Origin: Alkalimonas sp.
Lineage (GTDB): Bacteria > Pseudomonadota > Gammaproteobacteria > Enterobacterales > Alteromonadaceae
Length of the DNA: 38,395 bases
Assembly: GCA_020831935.1 (NCBI GenBank)
Contig: JAFIFR010000005.1
Location: 1-38,395 of the forward strand
Direction of reading: 5' to 3'
Part shown: piece by piece, positions 15,216 to 23,171 of the stretch
Layout: the number at the start of each line of letters is the position of its first letter
Numbering within the stretch: position 1 is the first letter of the stretch
The notes under the pieces: model-generated
The model's input: only the letters and a program-made list of their open reading frames with translations
The model's database searches: none
Told to the model about the DNA's origin: nothing
Made by a program: the position numbers and the translations under genes

Positions 15216-16199
15216 TCACTTTGGCCGGGCTGTACAGTCTGTTGACGGCTCGCTGTTTTCGCTTTGCTGCTGCAGCCACTGGCTTAACTGCAGTGCAACC
15301 GAGGCTATCAGCCGATTGCGCGCTGCCAGACTTGCCCAGGCAACATGAGGCGTCAGCAACAAACGTGGATGAGGTTTTTGCAGCAAAGGATGCTCTGCCG
15401 GGGGCGGCTCATGTTCCAGTACGTCCAAAGCAGCCGCCTGCAGCTGTTGCTGTTGCAGCGCTTTCAGCAAGGCGGCGTTATCCACCAAGCCACCGCGGGC
15501 GGTATTGATTAAAATTGCGCTGGGCTTAAGCCAGCTGAGCTGTTCTGCACCTATCAGCTGCTGGTTATCGTTGGTCAGTGGGCAGTGCAAGGACAGCACA
15601 TCGGCCTGGGCCAATGCATCACGAAAGGGGGTGCGTCCGGGACGGCAGAGGGTTACTCCGGGCCGCTCGGCAACACAGACCGTCATGCCAAACGCCTGAG
15701 CCAGTTTTGCGGTGGCCTGCCCCAGGACCCCGTAGCCGACGATGGTCATGGTTTGGCCGGCAAGCTCCTGAATCGGATGCTCCAGCAGACAAAAGTGCGG
15801 GCTCTGGCTCCACTTTCCCTGCTGCACTGTCTGCTGATAGGCGGCACATTGATTGGTCAGGTGCAGCAGCAGGGCAAACACATGCTGGGCAACGGCGGCG
15901 GTCGCGTAGTCGCTGACATTTTGCACCGTGATGCCGGCATGGCTTGCAGCTATCAGGTCGACATTGTTGGTGCCGGTGGCAGTGACGGCGATGTAGCGCA
16001 ACTGCGGCAGTTGCCGGATGATGGCGGCATCCAGCACCACTTTATTGACGATGGCAATCTGGTGCTGCTGCAGACGACTTACCACCTGATCGGGCGCTGT
16101 GCTCGGGTACAGCGATAACGCCATGGGTAAACGATGCAATGGGGTTAAATCGGCATCACCGGTGGAACCGGCATCAAGAAAAGCGGCGTTAGGGATCAC
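15216..16199 (-). CDS. D-2-hydroxyacid dehydrogenase (hydroxypyruvate/glycerate type)
   Basis: NAD(P)-dependent reductase of 2-keto acids. Of the family members, the sequence looks most like glycerate/hydroxypyruvate reductase. The nucleotide-binding motif GYGVLG is at 155-160, followed by AERPG at the end of the second strand, where the cofactor-discriminating acid lies. The catalytic set is complete: Arg235 (NTARGG), Glu264 (LEHEP) and His285 (TPHVAW). The length of 327 is normal. The start is GTG (16199-16197), supported by AGGAG about 7 bases upstream. It precedes the TPR protein gene on the same strand. The substrate is inferred from family resemblance only. Confidence 0.9.
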   Translation of the reverse strand: MIPNAAFLDAGSTGDADLTPLHRLPMALSLYPSTAPDQVVSRLQQHQIAIVNKVVLDAAIIRQLPQLRYIAVTATGTNNVDLIAASHAGITVQNVSDYATAAVAQHVFALLLHLTNQCAAYQQTVQQGKWSQSPHFCLLEHPIQELAGQTMTIVGYGVLGQATAKLAQAFGMTVCVAERPGVTLCRPGRTPFRDALAQADVLSLHCPLTNDNQQLIGAEQLSWLKPSAILINTARGGLVDNAALLKALQQQQLQAAALDVLEHEPPPAEHPLLQKPHPRLLLTPHVAWASLAARNRLIASVALQLSQWLQQQSENSEPSTDCTARPK

Positions 16200-16236
16200 T
16201 TCAGGCTCCTGAGTTGGCTGACAAGCCTGGCATGGC

Positions 16237-16264
16237 TTGTGTTCGAGCGGACCTGCGGTATAGT
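16237..16264 (+). promoter_or_regulatory. Sigma-70-like promoter for the DUF2798 gene
   Basis: TTGTGT (16237-16242) and TATAGT (16259-16264) are separated by 16 bases, and the -10 lies 25 bases before the ATG at 16290. Both hexamers match consensus at four or five of six positions. Inferred from sequence. Confidence 0.5.
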
Positions 16265-16289
16265 ATCTTTTTTTTATCCGGAAGATTCG

Positions 16290-16517
16290 ATGTTTCCAGC
16301 AAAGTTTCAGGCCCTTATTTTTGCATTTATTATGTCAGGCTTTATGGCTTTTTTAATGTCCGGCATTTTAACGCTGCTGAATCTGGGCTGGTTCAGTGGT
16401 TTTGTCCTTACCTGGCTAAAAGCCTATCTGGTTGCCCATGCCTGCGCTTTCCCGTTGGTGCTTATTTTCGCACCCCTAAGCCGAAAAATAACAGCCCGCC
16501 TGATTAAAACTGGCTGA
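16290..16517 (+). CDS. DUF2798 small membrane protein
   Basis: A 75-residue protein with two transmembrane helices (about 5-28 and 34-62), containing the F-x-M-S-G-x-M-A/T-F pattern of DUF2798 (IMSGFMAFLMSGILTLLN). It ends in basic residues. The family has no known function. An upstream in-frame ATG at 16239 is rejected, because it lies inside the promoter region, while GGAAG (16280-16284) directs ATG 16290. Its stop codon is immediately next to the stop of the convergent truncated haemoglobin gene, with no spacer and no visible terminator. Confidence 0.75.
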   Translation: MFPAKFQALIFAFIMSGFMAFLMSGILTLLNLGWFSGFVLTWLKAYLVAHACAFPLVLIFAPLSRKITARLIKTG

Positions 16518-16937
16518 TCAGCGGTCGATGACCTCCGGGTACATCGGCGCCAGCATCGCCAGCAACCGATTTTGCGCGCTGTAGGGCACCTTTTGTTGCT
16601 GCATGGCGGTGATCAAATGATTGACCAAGCGATCAAAGTCGCGGGTGGTCAGATGCAGGCCGGTGTGGCTTTCTTCCATGGTGGCACCGCTGTACTGGCA
16701 GGGGCCGCCTGATAACTCGCAAAGCTGCTCGATCAAGAGCCGGCGAAAGCGAGGAATGTCGGTGTCGCGAAAATGGCCGACAATCAAGGGATCATGCTCA
16801 ATCTGATGCAAGAGACCATCGGTGATGGCTGCGATGCCGGCTTCTTCACCCAGTTGTTGGTACAGGCTTTGGCTTGGGGTCTGGCTGCAGCCCAGAGCGA
16901 GCAGCAGGGCGCATGCAACAAGGAGTCGTGTTTTCAT
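16518..16937 (-). CDS. Exported group I truncated haemoglobin (lipoprotein-like)
   Basis: A 139-residue truncated haemoglobin with an N-terminal export signal. The hydrophobic core ends in LALGC-SQ, a passable lipobox with Cys17, so the globin is probably tethered outside the cytoplasm. Globin residues about 24-139 keep the group I pattern (LYQQLGEEAG). The proximal haem ligand is His91 in SHTGL and the CD1 Phe is Phe56 (HFRDTD). The distal B10 position, usually Tyr, aligns to Leu43. C73 and C80 (CELSGGPC) could pair as a disulfide. The upstream in-frame ATG at 16967 lies inside the previous gene; ATG 16937 overlaps that gene's stop as TAATG with AAGGAAG before it, so it is translationally coupled. 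Last gene of the cupredoxin operon. Confidence 0.85.
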   Translation of the reverse strand: MKTRLLVACALLLALGCSQTPSQSLYQQLGEEAGIAAITDGLLHQIEHDPLIVGHFRDTDIPRFRRLLIEQLCELSGGPCQYSGATMEESHTGLHLTTRDFDRLVNHLITAMQQQKVPYSAQNRLLAMLAPMYPEVIDR

Positions 16938-17767
16938 TACCAGCTTCCTTCTACAGAGAGATACCAACCTTGCTGCGATGGCAGGCCTGCGATATCGCCC
17001 AAGTCGGCATAGGCCGCGGTGACTGACAGCTTTCGGTTGACAAACCAGGCAACAAAAATATCGCGCCAGTGCTGCTCATCGGCAAACGCCAGTCGATTGG
17101 GCTTTTGCCGAAACTCCACTCCGACTGCCAGTTGGTGGGTCAGCAACAAAGCCGCCGAGCCTTCAAACATCAACCGATGCCGGTTGCTGTGCTCATTGCC
17201 AAAACCCAGCAGCCCGGTTTGATTGGCCTGGGTGGCACGCACGGTTCCGTTGAGCAGCAGATTGCGCCCTGCAATGGCATCCAGCCAGACTTTACTGGCT
17301 GCCAGGTACAGGTCGACACCGCTGCGGGAGCGGGCCCCGACCAGAGCGGGTAAGTCGAAATCCAGATGACGTTTGTACTGCAGGCCTAAGCTGATTTGCG
17401 GTAGGGCGGTGTAAAGCAGCTGGCCAGTAATACGGTATTTGATGCCGAGGATATCCTGGCGCAGCTGACCACCTAGGGTATCGAGCTTAAACTGCTGGCG
17501 GGCGTAGGACAGCTCCCAGCGATTGTCCCAACTGTAACCAAGGCCGGCTGCATGCAAGGTAAAATCATCGACCGCTACCCGGGTACCAAAGGCCTGAATC
17601 GACCACTCATCATCGCTGCCGTAGCCATTGATGACCGCCCAGGGCACAATGCCTCCGCCGGCACTGCCTTCAATACTGGTCGCGCCGCCGGTAGCCAGCA
17701 CCCGGCTGCTGGCGAGTGCTGGCAGGGTGAGTAAACAGCACAGAAGCACTAAGGATGTTCTTATCAT
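16937..17767 (-). CDS. DUF3034 outer-membrane-type protein
   Basis: A 276-residue exported protein with signal peptide 1 to about 19. The mature start GGATSIEGSAGGGIVPWAVI is the signature I associate with DUF3034. The remainder alternates amphipathic strands with turns (ELSYARQQFKL, ISLGLQYKRHLDF, LAVGVEFRQKP) and ends in an aromatic strand with a terminal Trp (WYLSVEGSW), all features of an outer-membrane beta-barrel. Its ATG overlaps the stop of the GGDEF-EAL gene as ATGA, with GGGAG 7 bases upstream, and its stop overlaps the globin start. Function unknown; the context suggests an envelope partner of the globin and cupredoxin. Confidence 0.82.
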   Translation of the reverse strand: MIRTSLVLLCCLLTLPALASSRVLATGGATSIEGSAGGGIVPWAVINGYGSDDEWSIQAFGTRVAVDDFTLHAAGLGYSWDNRWELSYARQQFKLDTLGGQLRQDILGIKYRITGQLLYTALPQISLGLQYKRHLDFDLPALVGARSRSGVDLYLAASKVWLDAIAGRNLLLNGTVRATQANQTGLLGFGNEHSNRHRLMFEGSAALLLTHQLAVGVEFRQKPNRLAFADEQHWRDIFVAWFVNRKLSVTAAYADLGDIAGLPSQQGWYLSVEGSW

Positions 17768-20088
17768 GGACGCTCCCTGGACTCAACTTGATGTTGGCTA
17801 TGAAACTGCTGCAGCCAGTTGGCAAAGTCACTGGCTGGTAAAGGCCTAGAATAATAGTAGCCTTGCACGGTATCGCAGCCAAGCTGGGTTAATTTAAGCA
17901 AGCCGGCTTCGTTCTCCAGCCCTTCGGCCGTGACTTTAAAGCCAAGACCTTTTGCCAGCTGCGCCGTAGCCTGCACGATCAGCTCATCCTGAGTATTGTG
18001 CTCAATCGCTTTGATAAAAGCCCGATCGATTTTGACTTCATGCACCGGCAGTTGTTTTAAGTAGGCCAGGGATGAGTGGCCAGTGCCAAAATCATCAATC
18101 GCCAGCTCAATACCTAAAGCGGCCAGCTGCTGCAACACTTGAATCACGCGCTGTGGGTTTTGCATCACAGCGCCTTCGGTCACCTCCAGCGCCAGCATTT
18201 CAGCCCTGACGCCTGCCAGCTCTAATTCTTCTGCAATACGGGCCGGCAGCTGCTCATCGATCAGATCAACCGGCGATAAATTGACTGCCAGCCGTAGTCT
18301 GGGGTGCTGGGTATGCCATTCAGCCGCCTGACGGATCACCTGTCGCAGCATCCAGTCGGTAACTCCCTGAATCAGGCCTGCATGCTCTGCCAGCCGAATA
18401 AACTCATCCGGTGGAATAAAGCCCAGGCTGGGGTGCTGCCAGCGGATCAGCGCTTCAGCCGCTTCACAGCGTTGATTGGTCAACAGCACCTTGGGTTGGT
18501 AATGCACGCTCAGTGCATTGGCAGCCAGGGCCCCGGGCAAATCCTGAATGATGGTCAGATCGCGCAGATGGCGCTCATCTTGCCCCTGCTGATAGGCCGC
18601 GATGCCATCGAGCTGCTGTTTGGCATTGGCATTGGCTATGTCCGCCCGGCGCAGCAGGGTGCTGACATTGGCCGATTCGGGATCGGTGTGGGCAAAAGGA
18701 TAGTAGCCTAGCGTCAGCTGCAGACTGATACTGCTTTGTTGCAGGGCAAAGGGCTTTTGCAGCCGTTGAAGTATAGGCGCTAAGGGTTCTGGCAGCTCGG
18801 GGTAGAGCACTAAAAACTCATCGCCGCCCACTCTGGCGCACAACAAGGGAGTGGGGGTGAGTTGTTGCAAACGCCCCGCCAGACGGTGCAGCAGCTGATC
18901 ACCGGTTTCCAGTCCAAAGGCATCGTTTAGGTGGCGAAAATTGCGGATATTGAGCAGCAGCAGTACGCCGGATTTTTGCCCGGCATACTGCCCCAGCCAT
19001 TGTTCGGCCTTAGCCCTGTTGTAGAGTCCGGTCAGGGCGTCGCGCTCGGCTTGCTCCAGCAGCAAGCGTTGCCGCTCGGCCAGTTGCTGCTGCATGGTAC
19101 TGAGCGTTTTGCTTAACACGCCGACCTCGCCTTTGGCACGAGGCAACTCGCTGGTGGCCTTGCCTTCCCCCAGCTGTCTGGCAAAGCGGGTTAGCTGTGC
19201 CAGTGGTTCGGTAATGCTGCGCCCTAGCCAAAACGCCACCAGCAAAGATGCGGTTAGTGCGATACCAAAGATTGCCAACAGCTGACTGCGCATTTGCTGA
19301 TAGTTTTGCAGCCAGCGACTGTTGGGTAAATGCAGCAGGGCCCACAATGCCTGCCCATCCAATGGCTGACTAAGTGTCAGATAACGCTGATCCTCACTGC
19401 GGACCGGCTGCTGACTGGCGGGTGCCAGAAAATCCGAGGTTGGGAAAATGCTCAGAGCCTGCTCGTTTTGCAATGTACTGGTGATGACTTGCAGCCGCTC
19501 GTTGGCCAGCACAAAGCTGATCTCCAGGCCGGTAATGCCCTTCAGTTGCATTGCTAATTCGGCATCAAGCTGAAAGCCCATGCCGACCCAGGCAATGATA
19601 TTTGGAGCCCGCACCGGTACCAGCACCAGCTGATAAGCCTGCTCCGATAGCATCAACAGACTGCTGTACTGGCTGCTGCGCCAGTCGATGTCTTGCAGTA
19701 AGGGAGCTAATTGTGCCTGGTCGAGTTCCAGTCGGCTGCTTGATAAAAGTTCACCCTGAGGGCTCATTAGCAGCACCAGCTGCGCATCAATGCGAGCGCC
19801 GTGATTTTCCAGCACCGATTGAATGGTGGCAGACTCCGAGGTGGCCACCGCCTGACGAAAGCCAAAATCCGCTGCCAGGATTTGCACCGATTGACCCAAT
19901 TGCTGAGCCCGGTCGTCCAGCAATTGCTCAAACACATTGGCGGCAACCGCCAACACTTCATGCGCCTGTTGCCGGCTGTCTTGTTTCATTGCGGTCAGGC
20001 TGGCCAGTGCTGTGGCCAATGCCAGGCCTGCCAGCAAAACCACAATCACCAGCAGCAGGCGATGACGCAGTGAACCTGGCATCAGCAT
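17764..20088 (-). CDS. Membrane c-di-GMP protein: periplasmic sensor-HAMP-GGDEF-EAL
   Basis: A 774-residue inner-membrane signalling protein. TM1 is at about 10-32, a periplasmic Cache-like sensor at about 35-262, TM2 at about 268-288, and HAMP at about 288-342. The GGDEF domain keeps GGDEF at 421-425; no RxxD inhibitory site precedes it. The EAL domain keeps EAL (545-547), Asn603, Glu635, DDFGTG (665-670), Lys686, Glu722 and Gln742, the set needed for c-di-GMP hydrolysis. Both halves therefore look active and net output cannot be predicted. The start ATG 20088 lies 3 bases after the cupredoxin gene stop with GGTGG upstream, and the 3' end overlaps the DUF3034 gene by 4 bases. The periplasmic ligand is unknown; the neighbours suggest copper, redox state, oxygen or NO. 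Confidence 0.93.
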   Translation of the reverse strand: MLMPGSLRHRLLLVIVVLLAGLALATALASLTAMKQDSRQQAHEVLAVAANVFEQLLDDRAQQLGQSVQILAADFGFRQAVATSESATIQSVLENHGARIDAQLVLLMSPQGELLSSSRLELDQAQLAPLLQDIDWRSSQYSSLLMLSEQAYQLVLVPVRAPNIIAWVGMGFQLDAELAMQLKGITGLEISFVLANERLQVITSTLQNEQALSIFPTSDFLAPASQQPVRSEDQRYLTLSQPLDGQALWALLHLPNSRWLQNYQQMRSQLLAIFGIALTASLLVAFWLGRSITEPLAQLTRFARQLGEGKATSELPRAKGEVGVLSKTLSTMQQQLAERQRLLLEQAERDALTGLYNRAKAEQWLGQYAGQKSGVLLLLNIRNFRHLNDAFGLETGDQLLHRLAGRLQQLTPTPLLCARVGGDEFLVLYPELPEPLAPILQRLQKPFALQQSSISLQLTLGYYPFAHTDPESANVSTLLRRADIANANAKQQLDGIAAYQQGQDERHLRDLTIIQDLPGALAANALSVHYQPKVLLTNQRCEAAEALIRWQHPSLGFIPPDEFIRLAEHAGLIQGVTDWMLRQVIRQAAEWHTQHPRLRLAVNLSPVDLIDEQLPARIAEELELAGVRAEMLALEVTEGAVMQNPQRVIQVLQQLAALGIELAIDDFGTGHSSLAYLKQLPVHEVKIDRAFIKAIEHNTQDELIVQATAQLAKGLGFKVTAEGLENEAGLLKLTQLGCDTVQGYYYSRPLPASDFANWLQQFHSQHQVESRERP

Positions 20089-20091
20089 GAC

Positions 20092-20754
20092 TTAACCACC
20101 AAAACCGCGTTGCGGTGTTGGCTGTTTGGGCCTGTGCTCAATCTGAAGCTGGAAGCGATGGGGGATAGCATCATCGGGAATACTGATCTCAATTGGCGCC
20201 TTTTCTGCTTGCTGAAAGGGATGCCAGAATCTGAGTTGATAGCGGCCTGCCGGCAAAGCATCAAAACGGGCCTGTCCGGTGCTGTCGCTGACCGCCAGCC
20301 AGGGACTATCGCTGATAAACAAATAGGCTTCCATGTAATCGTGAATGTTGCAGCCCAGGGCCACAATACCCGCCTGGTCAAACAGGATGGGCGCTTCCGG
20401 CCGGTCATGGTACAGCTGGATCTCAAAAACCTTGGCAGCGGAAAAAGAGTAGACATGATGGCGGGTGCGATCCAGGTTGGGGAAATCGACCAGGGTGCCG
20501 GTTTGAATGGCCGACACAAAGGGAACAAAATTGAGCCGCTGTTGTGTGATGGTAGCTTCCAAAGGGCCACTTTGTTCGACAGCCTGGGCGGGGTTCAGTG
20601 CGGTGAGTTCAACCACCGCATCATCCAAAGGTTTGCCATCTTGATCAAAGAGTTGTAGCTGCCATTGGTTGGCATGGGCGGCACTCTGCACTATGCTAGC
20701 AATCAGAGTGCTCACCAACAAAGTACCGATAAAAAGCGTACCGCTTAATGTCAT
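20092..20754 (-). CDS. Periplasmic cupredoxin-like protein (methylamine-utilisation-like)
   Basis: A 220-residue exported protein with signal peptide about 1-28. A cupredoxin fold (about 70-150) carries a full type 1 copper ligand set: His100 (with His99) in TRHHVYSF, then Cys135, His138 and Met141 in GCNIHDYM. The C-terminal part (about 150-205) resembles a carboxypeptidase-regulatory-like beta-sandwich (GQARFDALPAGRYQLRFWHP). Similar proteins are often labelled methylamine utilisation protein, but no mau genes are here, so that label is probably misleading. It is the first gene of a coupled four-gene operon. GAGG lies 9 bases before the ATG. Probably an electron-transfer or copper-sensing partner; inferred. 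Confidence 0.82.
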   Translation of the reverse strand: MTLSGTLFIGTLLVSTLIASIVQSAAHANQWQLQLFDQDGKPLDDAVVELTALNPAQAVEQSGPLEATITQQRLNFVPFVSAIQTGTLVDFPNLDRTRHHVYSFSAAKVFEIQLYHDRPEAPILFDQAGIVALGCNIHDYMEAYLFISDSPWLAVSDSTGQARFDALPAGRYQLRFWHPFQQAEKAPIEISIPDDAIPHRFQLQIEHRPKQPTPQRGFGG

Positions 20755-20801
20755 CGCGCAGCCTCGCAGTCAGGGCAACTGGTGAACAGCTAAGTTTCTC
20801 T

Positions 20802-20816
20802 AACCTTAGCAAGGTT
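20802..20816. promoter_or_regulatory. Perfect palindrome between cupredoxin operon and patatin gene
   Basis: AACCTTAGCAAGGTT is a 6+3+6 perfect inverted repeat 48 bases from both divergent starts (20754 minus and 20864 plus). It overlaps a possible minus-strand -10 (TAAGGT) and lies just upstream of a possible plus-strand -35 (TTGCCT at 20817). The spacing is too short for a MerR/CueR-type operator. Candidate shared operator; the regulator is unknown. Confidence 0.35.
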
Positions 20817-20863
20817 TTGCCTTGGATAACAAACTCTATTTTATCGCAATCGGGAGAGGCAGC

Positions 20864-23155
20864 ATGGGATACGGCAAAGGCTTCGACATCAAACAGCTGA
20901 TTATGCTGAGTACCTTGCTTGGTTGTGCCGTTGCTGCCGCCGAGCCGCTGTCCTTTACAGAGTCGCAGGGCCCTTGTGACACCGTGACCGACCGGCCTTG
21001 CATGGCCTTGGTTTTGGGCGGTGGTGGCGCGCGGGGTGGCGCCCACCTTGGTGTGATTCGTTATCTGGAAGAGCAGCAGATCCCGGTCGATATGGTGATA
21101 GGTACCAGCATCGGTGCTTTTGTTGGGGGACTCTATGCCAGTGGCAAGAGCCCCGAGCACATAGAAGCCATTCTGAGCAACCTGCCGTGGGGCGAAGGCT
21201 TTCAGGACCGGGTGCAGCGCCATGAGATGCCGGCCCGGCGCAAACAACAGCGCGATGCCTACCCCATCCAACTGGAGCTTGGGGTACGCCTGGATGGCGT
21301 GCATCTGCCCAAAGGCGTCTTGCATGGTCAGGCCATGGCCGAGCTGTTGCAGCGCGCCTATGGGGTCCAGGCCAATCAGCTGGACTTTGATGCGCTGGCC
21401 ATTCCGTTTCGGGCGGTGGCGGCAGACCTGGTGACCGGTGATGCGGTGATTTTGGGGCAGGGCAGTTTGTTGCAAGCGGTGCAGGCCTCGATGTCCATTC
21501 CCGGGGTAGTGAGCCCGATGGAAATTGATCAGCGTATTTTGGTGGATGGTGGCGTTGCCAACAACTTGCCGGTGGATGTGGCCTTGTCGCTCGGAGCTGA
21601 ACGGATCATTGCCGTCAGCATTGATGCGCCCTTGCTCAATAAAGAAGACCTGACCGATGCCTTTAGTGTGTCCGAGCAGCTCACCAGTTTTTTGGTGCGA
21701 CGAGGTCTGGCAGCGCAATTGGCTTTGTTGCGTGAGCAAGACATTTTGCTGCAACCCGAGCTGAGCGGGATCGGGACCCTGGAGTTCGAGCGCTTGATGG
21801 AAACCAGTGCCATTGGCTATCAGACGGCGGTCGCGGCCGAAGCCTTGTCCGACTGGTCGGTGGACTCCGAGCGCTATCAGCACTGGCTGCAAAGCCACCG
21901 GTTACCCGAAGCAGCCGAGCAGCAGATTGACCATGTCGTGTTGCAGAATCAGTCCGCACTAGCCGACTCACTGCTGTTGGCGCGGTTGGGCATTCAGCCT
22001 GGCGATCCCTACGACAGCGGTTTGGTTTCTCAGGGCATGCGTCGTCTTTATGGCCTGGATGTGTTTGAGCGGGTCTCGCAGCAGCTGAGTTTGCTGCCAG
22101 ACGACCAGACCGAGTTGAGGGTGCAGGTGCAGGAAAAAAGCTGGGGACCGGGTTATTTGAATTTCCGTCTGCGGTTTGAAGACGATTTTCAGAATAAGCA
22201 TCATTACCAGTTGGCGGCCAGTTATGTCTACACCAACCTTAGCCCGCTGGGGGCTGAGTGGTACTCCGAGCTGGCCATTGGCAGTGACAAGCTGCTCAGT
22301 ACCGAGCTGTATTGGCCGCTGCTAAGCCCGGCAACCTTTGTCAGTGGCCGCCTGGCTGCATTCAGTCAGCGCCAGGTGCTGGAGGATGAAAGCCGTCGTT
22401 CACTGGGCGATCTCAATCACAGTGAGTTTAACAGTACGGCGCTGGCGGGCTGGAATCTCAGTGATCACCTGACGCTGGCCAGCGGCTGGACCCGTCGGGC
22501 AGGTCGCTATCGGGCTCCCGGCTCGTTGCGCGAGGCCGATGCCGGCATGCGGCTGTCCTATCAGCGGCACGGCCCTGTGCTGCAAGGCCGCTGGGATACG
22601 CTGGACAACATCAGTTTTCCGGGGCGAGGTATTCTGCTGAATAGCGAATGGCAATGGCTGGATGACCGCTCTGGTGCTGAACGTGGCAGCAGTCGCAGCT
22701 GGCAACTGGATCTGTTGGCAGCCAAAAGCTGGCAAAGGCATCGCCTGCACAGCCGCTGGCGCTGGCAGCGTTACCGCAACACCGATCCGGATCTTATTCT
22801 GGAGCAGTTCAGTCTGGGCGGTTTTTTAAATTTGTCCGGTTACCCGCATCAGTACTTGTATGGCAGTACCGTCAGCTTTGGCAGCCTGGTGTACCAGTAC
22901 CAACTGACTCAGCCGCAGATGTCATTTTTGAACATGCCCTGGTACCTCGGTGGCTCCATTGAACGAGGCCGGGTGCAGGACGACTTGCTGGGGGTGAATC
23001 AGGCCCAGCAAACCGATACCTGGTTGTGGGCGGGCTCGGTGTTTTTGGGCTGGGACAGCCCGCTCGGGCCCTTGTTTTTTGGCTATGGCCGCGCTGAAAG
23101 CGACGACCGTAGCCAAATCGATTCCTGGTATTTGTCGCTGGGCCACTCGTTTTAG
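20864..23155 (+). CDS. Patatin-like phospholipase with POTRA and outer-membrane barrel (type Vd)
   Basis: A 763-residue protein with the layout of PlpD-type (Vd) autotransporters: export signal (about 8-26), patatin domain (about 46-330), one POTRA-like domain (about 355-440) and a 16-strand-type barrel (about 440-763) ending in Phe (LSLGHSF). The lipase dyad is intact: oxyanion loop GGGGARGG (52-59), Ser82 in GTSIG and Asp228 in VDGG. TLLGC in the signal could be a lipobox, so lipidation cannot be excluded. A TTG at 20822 also keeps the frame open, but GGGAGAGG about 5 bases before ATG 20864 decides the start. Probably a surface or released phospholipase A; divergent from the cupredoxin operon. 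Confidence 0.9.
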   Translation: MGYGKGFDIKQLIMLSTLLGCAVAAAEPLSFTESQGPCDTVTDRPCMALVLGGGGARGGAHLGVIRYLEEQQIPVDMVIGTSIGAFVGGLYASGKSPEHIEAILSNLPWGEGFQDRVQRHEMPARRKQQRDAYPIQLELGVRLDGVHLPKGVLHGQAMAELLQRAYGVQANQLDFDALAIPFRAVAADLVTGDAVILGQGSLLQAVQASMSIPGVVSPMEIDQRILVDGGVANNLPVDVALSLGAERIIAVSIDAPLLNKEDLTDAFSVSEQLTSFLVRRGLAAQLALLREQDILLQPELSGIGTLEFERLMETSAIGYQTAVAAEALSDWSVDSERYQHWLQSHRLPEAAEQQIDHVVLQNQSALADSLLLARLGIQPGDPYDSGLVSQGMRRLYGLDVFERVSQQLSLLPDDQTELRVQVQEKSWGPGYLNFRLRFEDDFQNKHHYQLAASYVYTNLSPLGAEWYSELAIGSDKLLSTELYWPLLSPATFVSGRLAAFSQRQVLEDESRRSLGDLNHSEFNSTALAGWNLSDHLTLASGWTRRAGRYRAPGSLREADAGMRLSYQRHGPVLQGRWDTLDNISFPGRGILLNSEWQWLDDRSGAERGSSRSWQLDLLAAKSWQRHRLHSRWRWQRYRNTDPDLILEQFSLGGFLNLSGYPHQYLYGSTVSFGSLVYQYQLTQPQMSFLNMPWYLGGSIERGRVQDDLLGVNQAQQTDTWLWAGSVFLGWDSPLGPLFFGYGRAESDDRSQIDSWYLSLGHSF

Positions 23156-23171
23156 CAGCCGCCTGGACTGG

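Noticed and set aside
20092-20754. Methylamine-utilisation role for the cupredoxin-like protein
   Set aside because: No methylamine dehydrogenase or other mau genes are nearby; the name reflects only sequence resemblance.
20696-21898. A 400-codon open frame on the minus strand
   Set aside because: It lies fully antisense to the patatin domain, whose motifs are intact, and its translation is low-complexity His/Gln-rich without any recognisable domain. It is a codon-bias shadow.
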